Below, in pieces: positions 40,952-51,371 of a stretch of 64,000 bases of DNA. The notes beneath the pieces are model-generated. The model made no database searches and was not told where the DNA came from. It worked only from the letters and a program-made list of their open reading frames with translations. Every line of letters begins with the position of its first letter. Position 1 is the stretch's first letter. A program made the position numbers and the translations under genes. The stretch comes from Pythium myriotylum. Lineage: Eukaryota > Oomycota > Peronosporomycetes > Pythiales > Pythiaceae. Location: the NCBI GenBank assembly GCA_023091665.1, contig JALJCQ010000016.1, forward strand, positions 1,364,001 to 1,428,000, read 5' to 3'.

Positions 40952-41876
40952 CTACTCGGCCTGCTCCAGGTAGTCCTTGACCTCGGCTGGCGTGAGGATA
41001 CGGAACTTCCGATCGTCCTTGATGACCGCCACCTCGATGTTGGTCGAGTCCATCTGCGCACCATACAAAGCCACAGATCAGCACGACTTTACCATAGCAA
41101 TGCGGAGAGTTGAACTAGACGCACCTCGCCCTCAAAGCTCTCGCGGAGCGTCAGCAGCGCCGTGTGGATCGCATCTTCGATCTCCAGGTCCTCGTTGTAA
41201 CGCTAGTGCACGCCACAAGCTACGATCAGCCGCCGTGTCTCCAAACTGCACGCCAAAGGAAGTCTCAACGTACTCGCTCCAAGAAGGTCTTGGCGTTCTC
41301 GGCGTTCTTGCCGACAGCAGTAGCCTTCCAGCCGAAGTACGTGCCCGACGGGTCGATCTGGTAGAGCTGCGGGCCGTCGTCGTCGTAGCCGGCGAAGAGA
41401 ATCGAGACGCCGAACGGACGCACGCCGCCCGACTGCGTGAATTCCTGCATGATCGCAGCCAGCTCGCGCACGAGAATGCTCGCAGGCGCGTGCTCGCGGT
41501 ACTTCTGGAAGTACGTCTGCGCCTTCTTACGCGCCTTGCGCACGAGCACGCGGTAGTCCGGGCCCATGCCGCTGTACACGATGCCCGCGGTTTCCGACAG
41601 CGTCGCGATCTTCTTGTGCGAGTCTTCGTCGACAAGGATCGTCGGGAGCTTCTTCTCGGTCGCGATCACGACGCCGTTCTTGCCTGATGGTTACCACCTC
41701 CTCCCATTAGACGACGCGTCCCCTCTCACCACACAGCCAACGCAAATCCCTCACGTACACTTGATGCCGAGCGACGGGTTGCCGCGCTTGACCGCATTCA
41801 GCGCGTACTCGATCTGGAGCAACTTGCCCGACGGGTTGAACGTCGTCAAACTGAACGAGTACGCCGAGTCCGCCAT
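40952..41876 (-). CDS. PSMA2: 20S proteasome subunit alpha type-2 (4 exons)
   Basis: Exons at complement 41759-41876, 41274-41683, 41125-41202 and 40952-41053, with introns of 75, 71 and 71 nt, give 235 residues, the usual length (about 234). The N terminus is [21 protein letters not shown], the alpha-subunit signature. Family-specific stretches follow: [62 protein letters not shown], and, after splicing, [19 protein letters not shown]. It forms part of the outer alpha ring of the core particle, which gates substrate entry; alpha subunits are not catalytic. It is convergent with the kinase gene, about 300 bp apart. Confidence 0.96.
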
Positions 41877-42341
41877 CTAATTGCGACGCCCACACGCCGT
41901 TTCCGGCCACGCAAATTCGTCAGCGCGCTCTTCGAAGCGTCTGCTAGCGATCCCTCGGCTCTCGCGCGCCGCGGAAGCACGCGCAGGCGCGCGGCGAGCG
42001 TCGGGAACGCCATGGATCGCGAGCTCACCTGTGCCGATCCTTGACCTTCTTCACTCTTGAGGGAGGCAAAAAAATCCAAAACTGTGGGGATACCGGTAGA
42101 AAAACCGGTATGGGTGCGCGTGAAGTAACGACAAGAAGATCGCGCCACTTCAAAGAGTGCGAGTGTATACTATACAGAGGGAAGGTGGTGTATAGTGTGG
42201 GGATCGAGTGTAGCCATGTTTCAGGAGCCAACGCAGAACGACAAGAAGGACTACCAATGCTTGGCATTTCAAAGGAGGAAGCATTTATAGATCTCAAGAG
42301 GTAATATTGTGTTGGTATTAATATCGGTTTGGCGCTCTGCC
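41877..42341. other. Intergenic, 0.46 kb
   Basis: Promoter side of PSMA2. It contains an 8-bp-arm inverted repeat ATACCGGT-AGAAAA-ACCGGTAT at 42090-42111. No gene seen. Confidence 0.5.
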
Positions 42342-42440
42342 TCACTCTTGCTGTGGCTGGCAGACCACGGGGGCACGCCAGACGTGCGGGTTCGCGGAGC
42401 TCTCGGCCTCGGGGATTTCAGCGAACGGCAAGAAGTCCAT
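42342..42440 (-). CDS. 32-aa microprotein with PHVWRA motif, copy A
   Basis: A 32-codon ORF from ATG 42440 to a TGA at 42342-42344. It aligns without gaps with the 32-codon ORF at 43921-44019: 13-14 of 32 residues are identical, including M-x-F-L at the start, E8-I9, E13, the hexapeptide PHVWRA at 18-23 and V25. Same length, same Met and same stop position argue for a real short protein, or a shared last exon, rather than chance. The frame is open upstream, but the upstream sequences of the two copies do not match. No signal peptide or known domain. The function is unknown. Confidence 0.5.
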   Translation of the reverse strand: MDFLPFAEIPEAESSANPHVWRAPVVCQPQQE

Positions 42441-43920
42441 TGTCTTAGATGTCGTGTGTGTGGCTTGCCTGGAGTGGGTCACTTGGGTGATGGCGAGCTT
42501 GCGAATGTCGGAATGAGCGAAGCCGTAAATCTGCTCCTTGGGCTGTGCTGGGCTCGACGCGCGCGCAGAGCCAGTCGTTTCAACTGGGGTCGGAGGATGT
42601 CGGTGCAACTAGGAGGCGCTCTGAGGCTCGTTTGTGGCGCGTGATTTCGTGCAGATGCACGCTTCTATTCTTTCGAAGGACGCGGGAAACATGCGACAGT
42701 CGACAACTCCACGCGAACAAGCCTCTTGTTAAATTTTTCACGCAGCGTCGACAGTGGGACTGCGCCTGCACAACTTTGTGCTGCTCACTCGCCGCGAGTT
42801 CAGGCCATGGATGCCTGACGGAATCTCCCAACTGCGAAACAGATTCGACGCACGGGCACGAACCATGTCGTGTCCTTGGTGCCGCCAGTTGCTGGCACCG
42901 TGACGCGTTGCTCGTGGCCGTATCCTCGACAGTCTTGTAGGCGATTCGCTTCTATAACTCGTTGCACTATGCCCCGAGGCACGTGCCGTGTGCCAAGAAG
43001 CTCCATCCGGAATGATTTCATTCCTCAATTGACTCGCTCTCAAGACAAGCAGCCCAGGCAGCGCAACTCAGCATCAAACAAGATGATGATCTATCCCTTC
43101 TGGTGGAAGTACAAGCCGACCCAGCCGCCTACCAATGCCGACGTGCTCAGAATGTAGTGCTCACTAGCGCATCTTCGAATGATTTTCTTCTGTATAAGAT
43201 GAAAGTCAACACCAAAAATACATGTCGAATGCGTTCTCAAACTCCATGAACGTCAATCCTTCGTATTGCGGTAGAAAGCCACTCGACGCATGTTTGCAAA
43301 TCGTTGAGAATCTCGAGTCGCTCGCCGATCGTTCGGCACAGGTCCGTGCGTCACGATCTTTCGTTCGGGAAATGTGACGGAGCACAATTCCATGTGAAGA
43401 GCTCACTTCCTTCGCTTGTCACATGCAACGGGTGATACAAGACCTCCAATAAATAATGCTCGTTCGATTTTCGAGTGGATACTGTCCAAATCCTATGAAA
43501 GCGCAGTCAATCTAACCTGTATTAAATATTACCCTTTTCAAAACGATGCAGTTGAACCAAAGGATTAGACGGCCGCTGCCTCGTCACTTGAGAGAATCTA
43601 GATTGACGCCACTTGCGAACGGCTCCGGCTTGCTGCATCTCCTTCGCGTGTTCAAAATCCTGCGTTGCCCCCGGCACCTTTCTATGGTCTTGAAGGCGAT
43701 AAACAAGCGAATGGCACCGCGCAACTCAGCTGTCTGTGTTCTCACTGGCACGCGCCCTCGAGCGGCTTCTAGAAACGGCGAACTCGACTGGCTGGGAGCG
43801 GTCGGCAGCTTGGAATCTCCGAGCTCCGCCATCGCATCTTCCTCGAGCAGCATACGCCTCACTCGCACACTTGCCTTCTCGGTCACACATCAAGCCAAGC
43901 ACAAGTCTCGCGATTTCATC
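42441..43920. other. 1.5-kb stretch between the two PHVWRA microproteins
   Basis: No long supported gene. A 24-codon ORF starting MMIYPFWWKYKP (plus strand, 43083-43157) looks protein-like but cannot be supported alone. If the 32-aa ORFs are last exons, upstream exons should lie here or beyond. Confidence 0.35.
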
Positions 43921-44019
43921 ATGAACTTCCTCTTCAACCTGGAGATCAACACGGTCGAGACTGTCGACAGCCCGCACGTCTGGCGAGCCCAAGTGCCAAC
44001 ACCTCCTCATGACGCCTAA
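43921..44019 (+). CDS. 32-aa microprotein with PHVWRA motif, copy B
   Basis: A 32-codon ORF (ATG 43921, TAA at 44017-44019), the partner of copy A on the other strand. It starts MNFLFNLEI and contains SPHVWRAQV; the codons for PHVWR are nearly the same in both copies (CCGCACGTCTGGCG). The frame is open upstream to 43546, but that part is low in protein character. It lies about 200 bp before the DHHC gene on the same strand. No known family. The alternative is a terminal exon of a longer gene. Confidence 0.5.
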   Translation: MNFLFNLEINTVETVDSPHVWRAQVPTPPHDA

Positions 44020-44202
44020 GAAGACACGAACGAGTCGTTTTCAACGCCGAGTCGATGGGGCGCTTTGTTAGTCGTTGTATTTATCCAAAATCAATTGAAA
44101 AGCTCTTTTGTTCACTTAAACGAAGTGCATCGCTAAGTTCGTTGGATCTCGTCGTGCGCACTTAGGAAGAGCTACACTCGAGTCAGATTTGGCGCCCTGT
44201 GT

Positions 44203-44212
44203 CATTTTACTC
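44203..44212 (+). promoter_or_regulatory. Possible initiator element of the DHHC gene
   Basis: TCATTTTACT about 15-20 bp before ATG 44224 resembles the pyrimidine-CATTTT core of oomycete initiator elements. It is one weak match only. Confidence 0.25.
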
Positions 44213-44223
44213 GACGGACGACC

Positions 44224-45610
44224 ATGCCGACCTGGTCGCTGCAAGGCGCGGCGCTCCGCGTGTGGAACTATGTGATCTGGGAGCGTAACCCCATCGTGCA
44301 GGTGCGCGGCTGCTCCAATCTCTACTCGCTCGCGCGACTCCCACGCTCAGAGACGCTCTGTAGACGCTGTACGTCGGGCTCATGATCTGGTGTAAATACG
44401 CCTTCGTGACCGAGGCGTACCCCTACATCCCGAACCAATACGTCGATGAGCACCGCAAGTGGACTACGCTCACACTGTGGATCGTTACGTTTGGGCTCTT
44501 TATCTACCTGTGCCGCAGCGATCCAGGCGTGATCACAGCAGACAATATCCACCAGTTCAAAAAGTATCCTCCGCATCCTGTGCTTTTCCCGGAGAACAAG
44601 TTTTGCAGGACGTGCAAGACGCCCAAGTGAGTGCTAGCTGGAAGAAGTGGGTACGGGTATGTATATGCTGACAGCGCGGACACGACAGGATTCCTCGATC
44701 CAAGCACTGCCGTGTATGTAACCACTGCGTCGCGCGCTTCGACCACCAGTACGTATCCCTCCTCTTTCCACCGCTTGTCAGCTCCATCGTATGCTTACTA
44801 CCGTTGGCGTTTGGTGGATAGCTGCAGTACGTTGACGGTCATGATTTGTTCGGAATCGATTGGTACCTTAACGTTCTCCCCAGTTTGGATCAGCACATGT
44901 GTTGGCGTGCACAACTATCCTCAGTTCATCCTCTTCCTCGTGGCCCAGTTCGCACTATGCATCGATGTATTTTATGTGTCGAGCAGTGTCTTTGTCGTTC
45001 AGGTGCGGCTTGTGTTGGCGATTGAGATCCTCCGTGTATCTCATGTACCCTTCGTAGAGTTTAAGCATCACAGAAGACGACGATCAGTTCCGAGACGCCA
45101 TTCACTCAGTCGTGGCGGTACGTCACAGAGGCGCTCTAGTGATTTCGAGCGCAACCTTCTCATCTCAATATTGCTGATCAACAGAACAACCAACCGTTGG
45201 GCTTTGTGGCTGCTGCGTCGTTTATGGTGGGGGTCGTGGTGTGGTTCTTCATATTGGTCCAAATCAAGCGTATCACACTGAACATCACGGCCGGCGAATC
45301 GTTCAAGCGGGATGCCCTCCACGCGCAAGCCAATCCCGACAATGCCTCTGGCGCCAAACGGCTCTTCAACATGCTCGTTTCCACATTACCATCCAGTGGA
45401 CAAGTTTCTCGAGCCGAGAGAAAGAAAGACTTGGACGCATCGTGGGGAGGTCTCTTTTCCCCAGACACGATTCTTAATACGGAGGAGCACTTCACAAAGC
45501 ACGACGTAGACTTCAACCCATACAACCTCAAGAATTTCTGGGCTAACGTAAAAGATGCTTTCCAGGGACGAGCGAAAGTCGTGCCAGCAATTAAGAGCAA
45601 GCAGTCTTAG
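44224..45610 (+). CDS. DHHC palmitoyltransferase (7 exons, including a 5-nt microexon)
   Basis: My model has exons 44224-44301, 44364-44626, 44689-44748, 44822-44826, 44884-45002, 45058-45117 and 45185-45610. Introns are 55-73 nt, all GT-AG, and phases agree to give 336 residues. The zinc-binding DHHC-CRD reads CRTCKTPKIPRSKHCRVC, then NHCVARFDHHCIW, then STCVGVHNY, matching the family exactly. The Cys of DHHC exists only if the 5-nt exon CTGCA is included. Two membrane spans lie before and two after the CRD; NITAGESFKRD after the last span resembles the TTxE motif. The enzyme transfers palmitate from CoA to cysteines of target proteins at endomembranes or the plasma membrane. The 45003-45057 intron is the least certain. 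Confidence 0.88.
44822..44826 (+). other. Predicted 5-nt microexon (CTGCA) of the DHHC gene
   Basis: It is flanked by a 73-nt intron (GTACGT...GGATAG) and a 57-nt intron (GTACGT...CTTAAC...CCCCAG). It joins GACCACCA to TTTGGATC, giving Asp-His-His-Cys-Ile-Trp. Any direct join of the outer exons destroys both frame and motif. Confidence 0.7.
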
Positions 45611-45706
45611 AGTCGGCGGACTCCCATGTCAATAAACAGTATCAACTTGGAATCGAAAGGCACAAGTTATCGCTTTGCAAGCCGGCCTCATAGATTAGCT
45701 TCTGAC

Positions 45707-46887
45707 TTAGTTCAGCGTCGCTCGTTCTCCAAGGTGTTCATAGGCAATGGACCCACTCAAGAGCCCTCCGAGGTGCGCAAAATGATCAATGCCGCCGCCC
45801 CTTTGGAAAATTGATCCGATCAAGTTGATCGCCAAGCTGAGTTGAAGCGTCTGCTCAGTGCTCATCTCATAGATGCTGAACAGAAACAGTGGTCGTTCAG
45901 GAAAGAGGAGGCAAAACATCGAGAAAACCGCCATTCCGGCCCCACTTGCGCCGTTCGTGGGGACTGTGAGGTAGTATGTTTTGGTGAGCGTCGCCGCAAC
46001 CGAATTTTTAGGCATCAAGGGAAAGACTCACTTGTCGGGAATCCGCGAAGCCTGGATGCCACAATGCTGAACGCTGACGAAGTAACTGCCGATGACACAT
46101 ACATCGCCATGAATTGATCAATTGTCAGCAGCTCAGGCGCACGATGCTTCGTGGAGAACCATCCTATGACGGTGTCAGTGATTCGAGAAAGCCAAGGGTC
46201 GGCTTTCTGATCTTGTGGCTTGAGAATCTGACTTCCAAAATCCCAGAGCATTAACATGTTGACCGCGAGATGGAGGGTCGACATGTGACTGAGCTCGGCC
46301 GTGATGAGTGTATGAACGCGTTTATGCTTGACTACATTATCATACGAGCAGGTAAAATGTCGCCACATAAAGCGGTGGAATGTCGGATTGCATGAAGATA
46401 TTTGCTAGAGGCCCCAGACTCCGATGTTTACTGCAATGACTCCTGCGAGCACGCGGTGGTTCTCCCCTGGGATCTGTTGCGCACATAGACAAAGCGTCCA
46501 TTAATCAAATCCACTCATCTACACCTTCCGTAGAATCTACGAACCGCTTCGACGACCTGGTGTTTGAAGTCTTTCGCTTTCAATCGAATGGATTGAGCCC
46601 ATTCGGTGAATCGATCCTCGTATGAGTCCAACTCTGACTGTGGTTTTCTTTTTTCGTACGATTCCAGCTCTGACTGCGATTTTCCTCGCTTGAGATCGGT
46701 CTCCTTGGACATGATTACAGTCGCTGCAGTGCCAGCACTAATAAACGCGAGTGTCGTTCGTAGGAACGGGCCTGCAGCCCCATTTGGGAGTCGTTGGTGC
46801 TTGAGGCGAGCGACGGACACGAAGCCGAGCTGAACGCGAGACAGTGCGGGCAAGTGGCACAAATCGAAGAGGACGAGCGAGCAGCAT
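45707..46887 (-). CDS. PARL/Pcp1-type rhomboid protease with an in-frame TAG (4 exons)
   Basis: My model has exons at complement 46821-46887, 46523-46771, 46032-46466 and 45707-45963, with introns of 49, 56 and 68 nt. The frame is consistent over 336 codons, but codon TAG (46405-46407) interrupts it just after the first core membrane span (ENHRVLAGVIAVNIGVWGL). The N terminus (MLLARPLRFVPLARTVSRSARL) looks like a mitochondrial presequence and is followed by a membrane span. After the TAG come FMWRHFTCS, RVHTLITAELSHMS, HLAVNM, the catalytic-Ser motif NGASGAG and the His motif IDHFAHLGG. PARL proteases cleave inner-membrane proteins. The TAG sits where relatives often have Trp (TGG), so it may be a nonsense mutation, a sequencing error, or a sign of an unrecognised splice form. 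Confidence 0.75.
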
Positions 46888-48097
46888 GAAAGCAAGAAAA
46901 CGATTTCCGATGGGTGCAGCAGAAGTAGAAAAAGCCGCAATGGAAGGCAATGGAGGAGAAATCGGCTCGTCAAGTGAGTGGGTTGGCTCCATCTCAGGTC
47001 AAGACTTGACCTGAGATCCCTTAGCGGTCGAAAACCAATACCCTGTACAATACGATAGGCAAGCTGGTGGCACAGATGGGTTCAAACGAGGGACACGGCG
47101 AGCAAAACGAGGGATGCGATCAAACTTGCACTTCAATGCTTTCCCCCTCCTTGCAGCGTGAGGCATATCGCCATCACGCCAGGTTCACGCGACAACTCAT
47201 CTTCCAAATAGCCTTTGCCATCACTGCAAACCATTTTGAAGTGAAATGCATCTGTGAAGTGATGCTCCAAAACGGGCACGCAAACGAAGATCGCGAGTGG
47301 ACACAGGAATCGACAGCAACCAAGACTCACAGAAAAGTTGTATTGCAATCAGATCCAACTTCGAAGAGATTTTACTGCATTCTTGTATAGAAATAAAGTG
47401 ATGCATGTTTGCACCGAGGCGTAAAATGAAGTTGCTTTCAGCAGCTAATCGTCCTCTGGCAGCATGGCGAGATCTTCTCAGCAACTTTCTTCACGTGTTC
47501 TCGAGTTCGGATATTGCAATCAATTTCGATTGTAGCGTCATCGCGCTCCACGCTCAGGTCTTTGAACAACACGTTACAAGAAGCCCGTGGAGGACTCACT
47601 CTTATTTATGGAGGCGCTACCATAAATTACACGTTCCATGTCGGAGAATTGACGTGACTCCCTGAACAGCTCTCGGCGTGGCGCATTCCCATTGGCGACT
47701 CGCGTCCTCTGCACTGACTTCTGAGGTCTGTTCTTGTCGATGCGATCCCGACTGATAATAATGGCGTATCCGGATACGGTTCCCGTGTTCCCGGCTCTCT
47801 GGGTCGTAAAGAGATCAGCGAAGAGGAACGTTTTAGACGGCGTGACATTTCTCAGCGATGTCTCGTTGCGCTTCTCCAGTCGCATCTCAAAATAAGCATG
47901 CAAATCTGGTCTCAGATGACTGATTGTTCTAATGTTGAAGAGAGTCGCGTCACGACCAGCTGCTTCAACTCTTCTTGTTCAGAGAGCATGTCGTCATGGT
48001 TGCATTCTGCCACATGCCTCCATGACCGGGATGTGGCTGCCACTGACGTGAAGTCTCATTCGAGATTTCTCCTCGGGGCTCGCACGCATCCAAGACC
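46888..48097. other. Intergenic, 1.2 kb
   Basis: No supported gene. A minus-strand ORF (47574-47903) with FLFADLF and GTVSGYAIIIS segments looks partly protein-like but was not accepted. This is where the gene-dense block ends and the repeat-rich block begins. Confidence 0.4.
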
Positions 48098-48277
48098 ATG
48101 AAGTTACTCGCTGTGCTGCTGCTTGTCGTTTCATTATCCCTCGTCCTCGCAGAAAGTGGAAACTCCAACCTGAGAAGACAAGACTCGCTTTCGTTCAGTA
48201 TGCTGGACGTCAGTGAAGACCCTGAGGGAACCGATCGTTTCGACATCTACCGTGCTCACAATGGAGACCGTGTGTGA
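48098..48277 (+). CDS. Small secreted protein, FD-x2-R-x-H-x-GDR family, member 1
   Basis: A 59-residue ORF. The signal peptide is clear (KLLAVLLLVVSLSLVLA, cleavage near residue 18). The mature part is short and acidic and ends RFDIYRAHNGDRV. The last about 30 residues align with the ends of the proteins at 49406 and 51372 (SLSxx...GTxRFDIxRxHxGDR). The 10 bases before the ATG (CCAAGACCAT) match those of member 3. It has no cysteines and no known domain. The segment NSNLRRQDS is not an RXLR motif. Secretion is well supported; function is unknown. Confidence 0.7.
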   Translation: MKLLAVLLLVVSLSLVLAESGNSNLRRQDSLSFSMLDVSEDPEGTDRFDIYRAHNGDRV

Positions 48278-49405
48278 TCGTCAACGCGGACGACTTCTTA
48301 TCCATGGTTTCGTTTTTGGGGAAACATCCTCTTGAGAGTTCCTGATACCATTCTAACAGAAAAAATATTGCTGACTCCCATCTCTCTCTCGTTCCTTGCC
48401 TCACGATTACACTTCTCTCTGCTCTCGCATGGCGTGCAAGCTCATCTCAACCAGTGCTATGCCTGCACCCGCGGCGCACAAATTGTTCTCGACACAGAGC
48501 GACTCTGCTGACTGCGCTGCTCGTAAGCCTCGAAGTGTGTGGCGGCTTGGGCACTACAAAGCTGCAGGGGGTGTAGTGGTATCAGAGAAATGAAGATTTG
48601 GTCTCTGGAGAGATACAGTCTTCGTGTTCAAAGATGATCGAAGAACCCTATGGATATGGCTAAACAAGGCGCTTGTATGCATGTGCGGATACCTTGTTCG
48701 TCGAACAGGAGTCCGTTCTCAGCTAAAAAAAGATGCTTCATCCGCTGGAAGCCAGTATATTGATGTCCTCATTCGCATACCAAGCATCTCAACAGGGAGT
48801 TGGCAATGCGAAACCACACTCAGTGTGTCCTTCCTGGTGATCTCAACAGTTGCCGGCTCTCTGAGACGGTTCACGAGTGGGGTTCTTTCTCTGTCCCATC
48901 TATACAACGAAAGCAAAAAGACTCGTGGGTTTACGCTCGATTCGGCTCTGATTGCCCCCGACTCTTTCAGTGTGCTCTCTAGAAGTCTCCGTCTCAACAT
49001 ACAACCCTAGTTCTTGCTCTTTCTCACGCTTTGTGCGAGGTGCAGCAAGTGTCTATGGCCAGGATGTGGGATTGGTGTGTTGCACTATCCTACCATTTGG
49101 ATGGACTTGTCCTCCGCAAAGTGTTCAGTGACAGGAACTGTTGTGCCATCATCATCATGATTGCTCGTTTGCACGGTTGATATTTGGAGAGCGAGCACAT
49201 GAGACCTCGTATTGTGGATGTGATATAGCCGAGTCATCCAACATTATCCATTTCCTCGCAGTGGACATCGAATGCTTCATTTCCAGCTGGGAGCACTGTA
49301 TGGCTCCTGTGCTATTCGAAGTTTTTGGCGGGTCCATTTTTCAGTGGACAATGGTGAGCACTCTCATTCAGGATTTCTCCTCCTACCTCGCAAGGGTCAA
49401 CAATC
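48278..49405. other. Intergenic, 1.1 kb
   Basis: No supported gene. The last about 140 bp upstream of member 2 (from GACATCGAATGCTTCATTTCCAGCTGG) resemble the upstream region of member 3, so the duplicated unit includes the promoter. Confidence 0.45.
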
Positions 49406-49711
49406 ATGAAGGTTTGTGTTGGGTTGTTCCTCGCGCTTTCGACATCGCTCGTTTTCGCCCATAACGTGACCCAGCCCCACTCCCACAACGCGACCCACTC
49501 GCCCACACACAATGCCACGCACACCCACGTCCCCAGCGCGACCCCCACACAAAAAGCAAACAACAACCCATCTCGCAGCAAAGCCCTCAACGCTACCGAT
49601 TTCTCATCGCTGAACTTCACAAACAGCTTGTCGATTAAATTTGTCGTCCAAGACGACCAAGGAACCAGTCGCTTCGACATTTCCCGGGACCACACTGGAG
49701 ACCGCAACTAG
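49406..49711 (+). CDS. Small secreted protein, FD-x2-R-x-H-x-GDR family, member 2
   Basis: A 101-residue ORF. Signal peptide KVCVGLFLALSTSLVFA. The middle (about 20-60) is a His/Asn/Thr/Pro-rich low-complexity stretch with repeated HNAT units, which are potential N-glycosylation or metal-binding sites. The C terminus NSLSIKFVVQDDQGTSRFD runs into ISRDHTGDRN. It has one Cys, within the signal peptide. It is a paralogue of the proteins at 48098 and 51372; signal peptide and C terminus are conserved while the middle diverges, as in effector-like or adhesive secreted proteins. Confidence 0.78.
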   Translation: MKVCVGLFLALSTSLVFAHNVTQPHSHNATHSPTHNATHTHVPSATPTQKANNNPSRSKALNATDFSSLNFTNSLSIKFVVQDDQGTSRFDISRDHTGDRN

Positions 49712-49845
49712 GCCGCGGCTCGAAGGCGAATGAATCTCCATATCGATGGCTTTTGATCAATGTTGTCCATGCCGTACATGCAGTAACGTAAACGAGCCTA
49801 ATCGGGCTTCCCGATAGTAACCGTAACGTACGAGTCAAGTTACCA

Positions 49846-49869
49846 TCTCTCTCTCTCTCTCTCTCTCTC
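49846..49869. repeat. (CT)n microsatellite
   Basis: About 12 CT units in the 3' flank of secreted-protein member 2, at the same relative place as the long tract after member 3. Confidence 0.85.
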
Positions 49870-50318
49870 AACATTCTACTACCGCGAAGATGCTGGCGCG
49901 TCTCCGCTCTCGTGTGTCGCGAACCTCTCCATGCAATTTAATGCGCACATCGCATCGATACACCCGGGTGTGCAAGTCTGCTATTCCGCTACAGAACGGC
50001 TTTTTCGACCACGTCCTGCGCCGTGCAAGTATCTGACTCTTAGGTGATGGTTTGGATACTCCAACTCATCTGCCTGAGACGCGCTGCTATCCCAGCCACA
50101 AGGAGTCAATCTCGGGTCAGATGAGCACGCTCTGGAGTTCTTCACGTTAACGACGCGACACTTTGGGGGTGGGGCTCTTAGATGATGACGTTGATGATGC
50201 AAGCGAAATCTATGGAGTTCATCCTGACCTGTCAGAATTCAACGTGACCGGGTTGGGAAGACCATTATGGACGCAGGTCGTTGAGAAACAGGTTCGCTAG
50301 GTCAGAGTGGGTATTATG

Positions 50319-50321
<3 letters not shown>

Positions 50322-50352
<31 letters not shown>
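50322..50352. repeat. Poly-G homopolymer, 31 nt
   Basis: An uninterrupted run of G. Its length is probably unstable and possibly mis-assembled. It could form G-quadruplexes. Confidence 0.85.
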
Positions 50353-50353
<1 letters not shown>

Positions 50354-51371
50354 GGCGCTGGACTCGATTGCGAGCTTGGCCAACCGTGCAGCCACCCTGC
50401 TGTGAGCCCTAGGTTGTTGGATCCATGTGCAGACCTCGACAAGGCAGAAAAGAAGAAAAAAAAAGCGCACTTGTAGTATCACGTAGGCTGTGCAATTCGT
50501 GATTGCGGATTGTCGGCGATCGCGAAGTTATTGCGAGGATCAGAGGGGGGTTCAACTGATTTCCATTTGTGAGGACTTCTCGTTTTGCTACTCTAACACA
50601 CTACGATACATCTAGTTTCCATGAGATGGTGGGCATCCAGAGGTCGTGATGGAACCTTGGAGGGGAGTTGGGTGAGATAGTTGACTTGAGTCGCAACAAG
50701 TCGCACAATTCTTCCAGAAAAGTGGTCTGGGTCCTGTGGAGGGAGGCGTCGTATAGAACCGTAGCCTGATGCCTCGATGTCAATTTGGTGTCTTTCCGTT
50801 ATCCTTTGCGTGTGGGCTCATCCTTCGCGAAGAGTTCAGCTCCGATATCGGGCATCCTAGCTTTTACATTGGGTTGGCCCCTCTAAAGCTCGTAGTGAAG
50901 GAGGAGTCTATTGTGGTAGACTCCATCTTCATCATCATCATCGTTCTTTTTGTTGTCTGAAAGAGACACCTGGAATGTCATGCCAAGAGAGACATCATTG
51001 CTCTAACGATCACAGAACGGTGAATAGTAGCCGGCCGCATGTTGCATACGGAGGTACTTCATATCACTCGTCATCATCATTACCATCGCTCTGTACTGAA
51101 ATGTTGATGATTAAAGATCCCCATGACCCGTATCCTCGTCGTGGACACCAAATGCTTCAATCGAGGCTGGATATATTATCCATGATCGTGGTTGTGGACA
51201 CCGAATACTTCAATCCCAGCTGGAAACACAAACTAGTTTCTCTCTCAATTGACCGTTCGATGCTTTCGGCAATGAATGGGAATGCTTGCCACTGTCTCCA
51301 TCGTTTAATAATGACGCTAACAAGCGCCCCCATTCACGATTTTACTTCCTATCTCGCAAGCGGCCAAGACC

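Larger units (their letters stand above)
49712..51371. other. Intergenic, 1.7 kb, with (CT)n and a 31-bp poly-G tract
   Basis: The 3' flank of member 2 (ATCTCCATATCGATGGC ... GAGCCTAATCGGGCTTC) is repeated after member 3. A (CT)n tract lies at about 49846-49869 and a run of 31 G at 50322-50352. ORFs here, including a minus-strand one that reads the poly-G as poly-Pro, were not accepted. Confidence 0.5.

Noticed and set aside
43083..43157. 24-codon ORF starting MMIYPFWWKYKPTQPP
   Set aside because: Protein-like and between the two microproteins, but without a partner sequence or exon evidence.
47574..47903. 109-codon minus-strand ORF with FLFADLF and GTVSGYAIIIS, reminiscent of a dirigent or allene-oxide-cyclase-like barrel
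   Set aside because: Resemblance is only a few residues; no signal peptide and no full domain. A structure or profile search would decide.
50297..50482. Minus-strand 61-codon ORF with a hydrophobic N terminus and poly-Pro
   Set aside because: The poly-Pro is just the poly-G tract, and the rest is too short to support.
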